Shown here in pieces: positions 60,019 through 64,000 of a stretch of 64,000 nt of DNA (position 1 is the stretch's first letter; each line of letters starts with the position of its first letter). The stretch is taken from assembly GCA_040753795.1 (NCBI GenBank), contig JBFMDX010000005.1, positions 124,001 to 188,000 of the forward strand. Reading direction: 5' to 3'. Source of the DNA: Thermodesulfobacteriota bacterium (GTDB taxonomy: Bacteria > Desulfobacterota > Desulfobacteria > Desulfobacterales > Desulfosudaceae). A program made the translations under genes and the position numbers. A model generated the notes under the pieces. The model worked only from the letters and a program-made list of their open reading frames with translations, had not been told where the DNA came from and did no database searches.

Positions 60019-62202
60019 ATGAAGTCTGGAATATTTAAAAGCATCTGCTGTCTCGCGTTGACGACGTGGCTCTGCCTCCTGCCGGTGCTTCCGGTATCGG
60101 CCCAGGATCAATCCGCGCAACCGGTGGTGGTCGGCCGTATTTCCTATATAGCCGGGGAACTGCTGCGATATGTCCCGGAACAGAACGACTGGGTGGCCAC
60201 GGTTGAGGACGCCCCTTTCGGCTTGAGCGACATTCTTTATTCCGGCGATAATACCCGGGCCGAATCCATATTTCCCAACGGCGCCTGGATACGCATGGGA
60301 GACGGTACCCAGGTCCAGCTCATCGCCGTCGGAGAAGAGTTTACCCGGGTCGACTTGGTTCAGGGCATGGCCCGTTTCTATAACCAGAGCGCCGATGGCG
60401 TGATCGAGGTTACGTCCGCCTTCGGCCGTGTCACCGCCCCCGGCCAGACGATTTTCGATTTTTACGCAGGCGATAAATCAGTGGAGGTAATCGCGCTGAA
60501 AGGAACCGTGACGTATACCCCGGTTTCCGGAACCGGCGGTTATGACGTCACCGCCAACGGCCCATCCATCATCGCCGACGGCAGCCAGGTCACTTCCGGG
60601 GACGGAAAAGCCGATGAAGACTGGGACGCTTTCAATTCCCAGCGGGACCGGGTATGGGCGGACCGGATCAGTCAGAGCGATACGTCCATGAGGTATCTGC
60701 CGCCGCGCCTGCATGAGGAGGCCTACGTCCTGGAGGAATATGGTCAATGGGATCGGGTCTATTATGAAGGCGCCTACCACCACTTCTGGCGGCCTGTTCG
60801 GGTCACCAGCGGGTGGGCGCCATTCACCCACGGCCACTGGACCGTCTGGTACGACGACAACTGCTGGATTCCCCATGAACCGTTCGGCTATATCACGCAC
60901 CACTATGGCAGCTGGGTCCATCTCGGTCATCACTGGTACTGGGTACCGCCCAAGTCGGGCCGTCACATGGGTACCGGACCGGGCTTTGCCATGGAATACG
61001 CCTGGTATCCGGGCCGCGTGGCCTGGATTTACTCCGGGACAACCGTAGGCTGGATTCCGCTGACGCCTTTGGAACCTTATTACTGTCATCGGTACTGGGG
61101 GCCGCGGTGTAATGCCGGCGCTCACCGCTGGAGGTACTACACCGGCAGCCATGCTTATCGATACCGTCATCATGCCGTCATTATTAATCGCAACAGTTTT
61201 TACCGGACCGCTGATTACAGCAAACTGCGGCTCACCCAGGGCCCCGGCATTGACGAATTTAAAACAGCGCCGGTGCTGAACAACAGGGTCATTCCCAATT
61301 ACAGCACCATTGCCAGTAAATATAATTTCACCAAAACCGTCGTGAATCAAAAACCGCATGAATCGGTGACACGAAAAATCCGGCCTGCGACTCAGGGCGT
61401 GCCGCCGTCCGTCCAGCAGATCGATAACAGCAAACGGCCAGGCACCATGCCGGCGATTAAAAAAACACCGGTGCCGGCGCCCCGGGTCACGGAACAGCCG
61501 GCGGCGACACCGGGACCCTCGCCGTCGCCCCGTCAGCCGCGCTGGGATCATAACAGGCAGATTCAGGCGCCTGCCGGTCAGAACCATTTACAACCGGGAG
61601 TGACTACACCGACGCCGCAACAGCCCCAATCCCTGCCGACATCTCCCCGGCATTACCGGAAGAAGGCGGAAACGCCGGCGCCGGCGCCGCGGATCACGGA
61701 ACAGCCGGCGGTGACAACGGGCACCCCGCCGTCAAATCAACCGCCTCGGAACCGGAAAAATCAGATTCAAAAATCCAGCAGCCAGGGCAGCCCCCAACCG
61801 GGTGTGGATGCATCGATTCAACCACAGACCCAATCCCAGCCATCATCTCCCAAGCATTACCGGAAGACGTCTGAAACGCCGGCGACCACGCCACCGGTGG
61901 CGGAACAACCGGCGGTGACATCGGGCACGCCGCCGCAGCCGTCAAATCAACAACGCCGGAAACAAACGAAACCGGTTCAGGCACCTGCCGAACAAAAAAT
62001 TATGCCGCCGGTTCAGACACCTGCCGGAAAGGCGATGTCACCGCCGGAGGCGCAGGTAACGACTCCACCCGACCCCCCACCCCAGACGAACACTTCCGGG
62101 CAGCAGCGGAAAAAAGGCAAGCATAAGCAGAATCAGCAGCCGCAGGTTCAGCCAAGCAGCGACCAGGGTCAGGTCCAGGACACGGAAGAAGAGGCACCGT
62201 AA
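60019..62202 (+). CDS. Exported FecR-domain / DUF6600 protein with proline-rich repeats
   Basis: 727 residues with a signal peptide (LALTTWLCLLPVLPVSA). About 35-180 is a FecR-like domain (VVGRISYIAGELLRY, GMARFYNQSADGVIEVTSAFGRVTAPGQT). About 235-330 is a tryptophan-rich DUF6600 region (GAYHHFWRPV, GWAPFTHGHWTVW, HYGSWVHLGHHWYWVPP). About 460-727 is low-complexity P/Q/T with three recognisable repeats of a PRITEQPAVTTGTPP type. AAGGAG upstream supports the start. Probably periplasmic or surface-exposed. Confidence 0.87.
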   Translation: MKSGIFKSICCLALTTWLCLLPVLPVSAQDQSAQPVVVGRISYIAGELLRYVPEQNDWVATVEDAPFGLSDILYSGDNTRAESIFPNGAWIRMGDGTQVQLIAVGEEFTRVDLVQGMARFYNQSADGVIEVTSAFGRVTAPGQTIFDFYAGDKSVEVIALKGTVTYTPVSGTGGYDVTANGPSIIADGSQVTSGDGKADEDWDAFNSQRDRVWADRISQSDTSMRYLPPRLHEEAYVLEEYGQWDRVYYEGAYHHFWRPVRVTSGWAPFTHGHWTVWYDDNCWIPHEPFGYITHHYGSWVHLGHHWYWVPPKSGRHMGTGPGFAMEYAWYPGRVAWIYSGTTVGWIPLTPLEPYYCHRYWGPRCNAGAHRWRYYTGSHAYRYRHHAVIINRNSFYRTADYSKLRLTQGPGIDEFKTAPVLNNRVIPNYSTIASKYNFTKTVVNQKPHESVTRKIRPATQGVPPSVQQIDNSKRPGTMPAIKKTPVPAPRVTEQPAATPGPSPSPRQPRWDHNRQIQAPAGQNHLQPGVTTPTPQQPQSLPTSPRHYRKKAETPAPAPRITEQPAVTTGTPPSNQPPRNRKNQIQKSSSQGSPQPGVDASIQPQTQSQPSSPKHYRKTSETPATTPPVAEQPAVTSGTPPQPSNQQRRKQTKPVQAPAEQKIMPPVQTPAGKAMSPPEAQVTTPPDPPPQTNTSGQQRKKGKHKQNQQPQVQPSSDQGQVQDTEEEAP

Positions 62203-62275
62203 CCGGCAAGACAGCATAAAAGACAAAACCGGGCACTATTGTATGATGGGTATCTCTAAAAAATAAAAAACGCCC

Positions 62276-62704
62276 TTACAATGTCTGGTAGTTGATAATC
62301 TCCGTATACTCCCGGGTGTCCGGGTCTATAGTGATGAGCACGAACCAGTCGATGTCATCCTGATGATCGGGATAATCGGGGTAAATCCAGATGGCAATAA
62401 GCTCAAAGCGATCTTTACCCGGGTCGGAAACCCATTTGCTGAATTTGCCTTTGTCCGGTTCGCACCCTTCCGCATCGGGGTAACAGGAAACATCATACAT
62501 CAGAATCTCCTCACCGCATTCCGAACAGGCGCACTTTACCTCCGGGTAATCGGACAGAAAAACCGTAAACAGATTATTGCCGCAATTGCAGATGATATGG
62601 GAGAAGGTGCTGTCCAGCCGGTAAGGGCTGTATTTACCATAGATGGTGATCGATTCCCTGACCGGCCTGGTTCTGCCGGTGTAGTGACTTGGAATTTTTT
62701 TCAT
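62276..62704 (-). CDS. Uncharacterised protein with a zinc-ribbon-like cysteine set
   Basis: 142 residues, not recognised. ICNCGNN and CACSECGEE carry two CxC/CxxC pairs that could bind zinc, followed by an acidic, aromatic C-terminal half (WIYPDYPDHQDDIDWFVLI). The ATG at 62704 follows a TTG; no good ribosome binding site is seen for either. Confidence 0.6.
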   Translation of the reverse strand: MKKIPSHYTGRTRPVRESITIYGKYSPYRLDSTFSHIICNCGNNLFTVFLSDYPEVKCACSECGEEILMYDVSCYPDAEGCEPDKGKFSKWVSDPGKDRFELIAIWIYPDYPDHQDDIDWFVLITIDPDTREYTEIINYQTL

Positions 62705-63172
62705 CAACGTAAGCCGGTAGTATGGGGGTGTTTTTGAAAGGGCCAGGATTCAAGGGGTCAAGGCACGCGAACAATTAATCATTGTACCGCCCCGCAATCG
62801 GCGTAATCAATAACAGTCAAAATCTTTACAATAAACCGCTTTGAAAGGCAATCGGATAAATCCGCTAACCGCATCCTGTGGCCTCACATTTCATCATATT
62901 CGGCAAGACCGGCTCGCCGGGGGAAACAAAAAAACCGGTGCGGGCGGGACATCCGAGAAAATATTGACACACGAGGGCCTTCCTTGCTATGGGTGGACGA
63001 CAGACATTAACGCAACTTCTTATCCTGACTGACCTTTTTAACAATAAGGGAAACTGGAATTAAAGAATCGTAAAGCCTGAACTCAATTCGCTGTGGACGG
63101 ATGACGAGAAATACGGCGCCTGTTGCGGATGAGCCCGGCGCCGACTGAATAACCGCGAGAGGAGAAGTTTGC
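62705..63172. other. Intergenic region before the receiver-domain genes
   Basis: 468 bases without a gene. The promoter at 62964-62993 lies inside it and would give a leader of about 170 bases. Upstream of that are a GC-rich imperfect palindrome around 62905-62950 and an AT-rich part; I assign neither. Confidence 0.5.
62964..62993 (+). promoter_or_regulatory. TTGACACAC-type promoter 5
   Basis: TTGACA, 18-base spacer, TATGGG. Shares TTGACACAC and CCTTGCTATG with the other four; the -10 is the weakest of the set. Confidence 0.5.
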
Positions 63173-63610
63173 ATGGATAACGAAACAGGCAACATCATGC
63201 TGGTTGATGATGAAGAGGATTTCTTGGAAATGCTGAGCCTGCGGCTCAGGGAAACAGGCGAAAATGTCGTGACGGCCTTGAGCGGTCGCGCCTGTCTGGA
63301 AATGTTGGGAAAGCAGGAGATCGACGTCATTGTTCTCGATATCAAAATGCCGGGCATGGACGGCCTTGAAACCCTGCGGGAGATAAAAAACCGGTATCCC
63401 CTGACGGAAGTGATCATGCTGACCGGTCACGGTACGATCCAGACGGCCGTTGAAGGCATGAAGAGAGGGGCTTTTGATTTTCTGCTCAAACCAGCGGATT
63501 TTGAGGAGTTGACCGCCAAGTTGAACCGTGCCAGGCAGCGGCGGCAGGAGCAACTGGAGCGGATTCGCAAAGCCGAGACCTCCGCCCTGCTGAGACAGAG
63601 CAAAATATGA
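63173..63610 (+). CDS. Stand-alone response regulator receiver protein
   Basis: 145 residues: one receiver domain with MLVDDEEDFLEML, phosphoacceptor in VIVLDIKMPGMDGLETL and lysine in FLLKPADFEELTAKL, then a short basic coiled-coil-like tail (RARQRRQEQLERIRKAE). No output domain, so it probably works in a phosphorelay or by protein contact. GAGGAG upstream supports the start. Confidence 0.92.
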   Translation: MDNETGNIMLVDDEEDFLEMLSLRLRETGENVVTALSGRACLEMLGKQEIDVIVLDIKMPGMDGLETLREIKNRYPLTEVIMLTGHGTIQTAVEGMKRGAFDFLLKPADFEELTAKLNRARQRRQEQLERIRKAETSALLRQSKI

Positions 63611-63632
63611 TGGCTGTCGGAAACGGTCCGGA

Positions 63633-64000
63633 ATGAGCGGCGGCAAAAACACAAATGCAATCCACATCCTGCTGGTCGACGATGAAAAGGATTTCCGGGA
63701 AGTTTTGACCAAGCGACTGGGCCGCAGAGGCATAGGCGTCCGGGCGGCCGCAAATGGCGCGGAAGCCCTGCGCCTGATGGCGGAAAGTCGCGTCGACGTT
63801 ATCGTCATGGACGTCAAAATGCCCGGAATGGACGGTATTGAAACCCTGCACGGTGTCAAAGCGGATTACCCCGAGACGGAGGTGATCCTGCTGACCGGCC
63901 ACGCCAACACGAGGGACGGCGTCGACGGCATAAAAGCCGGCGCCTATGACTATCTCACCAAGCCCGTCGAACTGGAACACCTGATCCTCAAAATCACCCA
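63633..64000 (+). CDS. Second receiver-domain response regulator, 3' end beyond the window
   Basis: 122 codons to the right edge. Receiver motifs ILLVDDEKDFREVL, VIVMDVKMPGMDGIETL and YLTKPVELEHL are all present and close to the preceding protein, so the pair arose by duplication. It starts 22 bases after the first regulator. Whether an output domain follows cannot be seen. Confidence 0.9.
   Translation, partial: MSGGKNTNAIHILLVDDEKDFREVLTKRLGRRGIGVRAAANGAEALRLMAESRVDVIVMDVKMPGMDGIETLHGVKADYPETEVILLTGHANTRDGVDGIKAGAYDYLTKPVELEHLILKIT

Noticed and set aside
62880-62960. Cyclic-di-GMP riboswitch before the receiver genes
   Set aside because: Some G-rich and A-rich blocks look suggestive, but the conserved core is absent and the region lies upstream of the promoter.

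Overview
The window looks like a chromosome segment of an anaerobic, sulfate-reducer-like member of the Desulfobacterota (Desulfobacteraceae/Desulfosarcina type). That placement is inferred from gene content: a korDABC 2-oxoacid:ferredoxin oxidoreductase operon joined to several heterodisulfide-reductase (Hdr)-like flavin and iron-sulfur proteins, one of which appears to be a selenoprotein; tandem receiver-only response regulators; TPR-linked and DUF1566-linked serine/threonine kinases; and GC-rich coding DNA with AT-rich repeat arrays between genes. No rRNA, tRNA, CRISPR array, prophage or intact transposase was seen.

Layout. 1-5974 (minus): a TPR-kinase-TPR protein translationally coupled to a ClpC/ClpA-like AAA+ unfoldase that runs off the left edge. 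6247-8028: small membrane proteins and a GIY-YIG protein. 8216-16691: an apparent envelope/lipid-headgroup modification locus containing an LTA-synthase-like sulfatase-fold enzyme, a membrane-anchored Cys-based phosphatase, an EptA-like phosphoethanolamine transferase, a metallophosphoesterase, an OmpR-type two-component system and a divergent isoprenylcysteine-methyltransferase-like enzyme. Two near-identical promoters with 7-4-7 direct-repeat boxes precede the two enzyme pairs. 16919-18569: DUF1573 and CsgG-like exported proteins.

19044-30110 (plus) is the metabolic core: korD-korA-korB-korC, then an HdrA-GltD-type fusion, an MvhD-HdrC-HdrB fusion and an HdrA-MvhD protein that is read through an in-frame UGA followed by a SECIS-like hairpin. 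Two very AT-rich heptamer arrays in inverted orientation and one 80-bp inverted-repeat element lie between these genes. Together they suggest a flavin-based electron bifurcation/confurcation complex fed by Kor-reduced ferredoxin and NAD(P)H.

30399-49768 is a mosaic: a DUF1254/DUF1214 lipoprotein followed by a 137-bp duplicated fragment of the upstream hdrA, an aminotransferase, a GH17 lipoprotein, a methyltransferase, a MazF toxin-antitoxin pair, an HNH protein, an SDR operon under a TetR-like regulator, a PEBP-PKD exported protein with an EF-hand partner, a BaeSR-like two-component system, a Tat-exported metallo-beta-lactamase-fold protein, an enoyl-CoA hydratase and a radical SAM protein. 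49779-50015 is a MITE-like element. 50000-64000 holds an alpha/beta hydrolase, a MerR regulator with a radical SAM partner, a large MORN-repeat protein, a phosphoesterase, a kinase-DUF1566 fusion in an operon with SRPBCC and NAD-binding proteins, a FecR/DUF6600 proline-rich exported protein, and two receiver-domain proteins, the second cut by the window edge. Five plus-strand genes in the right half share a recognisable TTGACACAC-type promoter.
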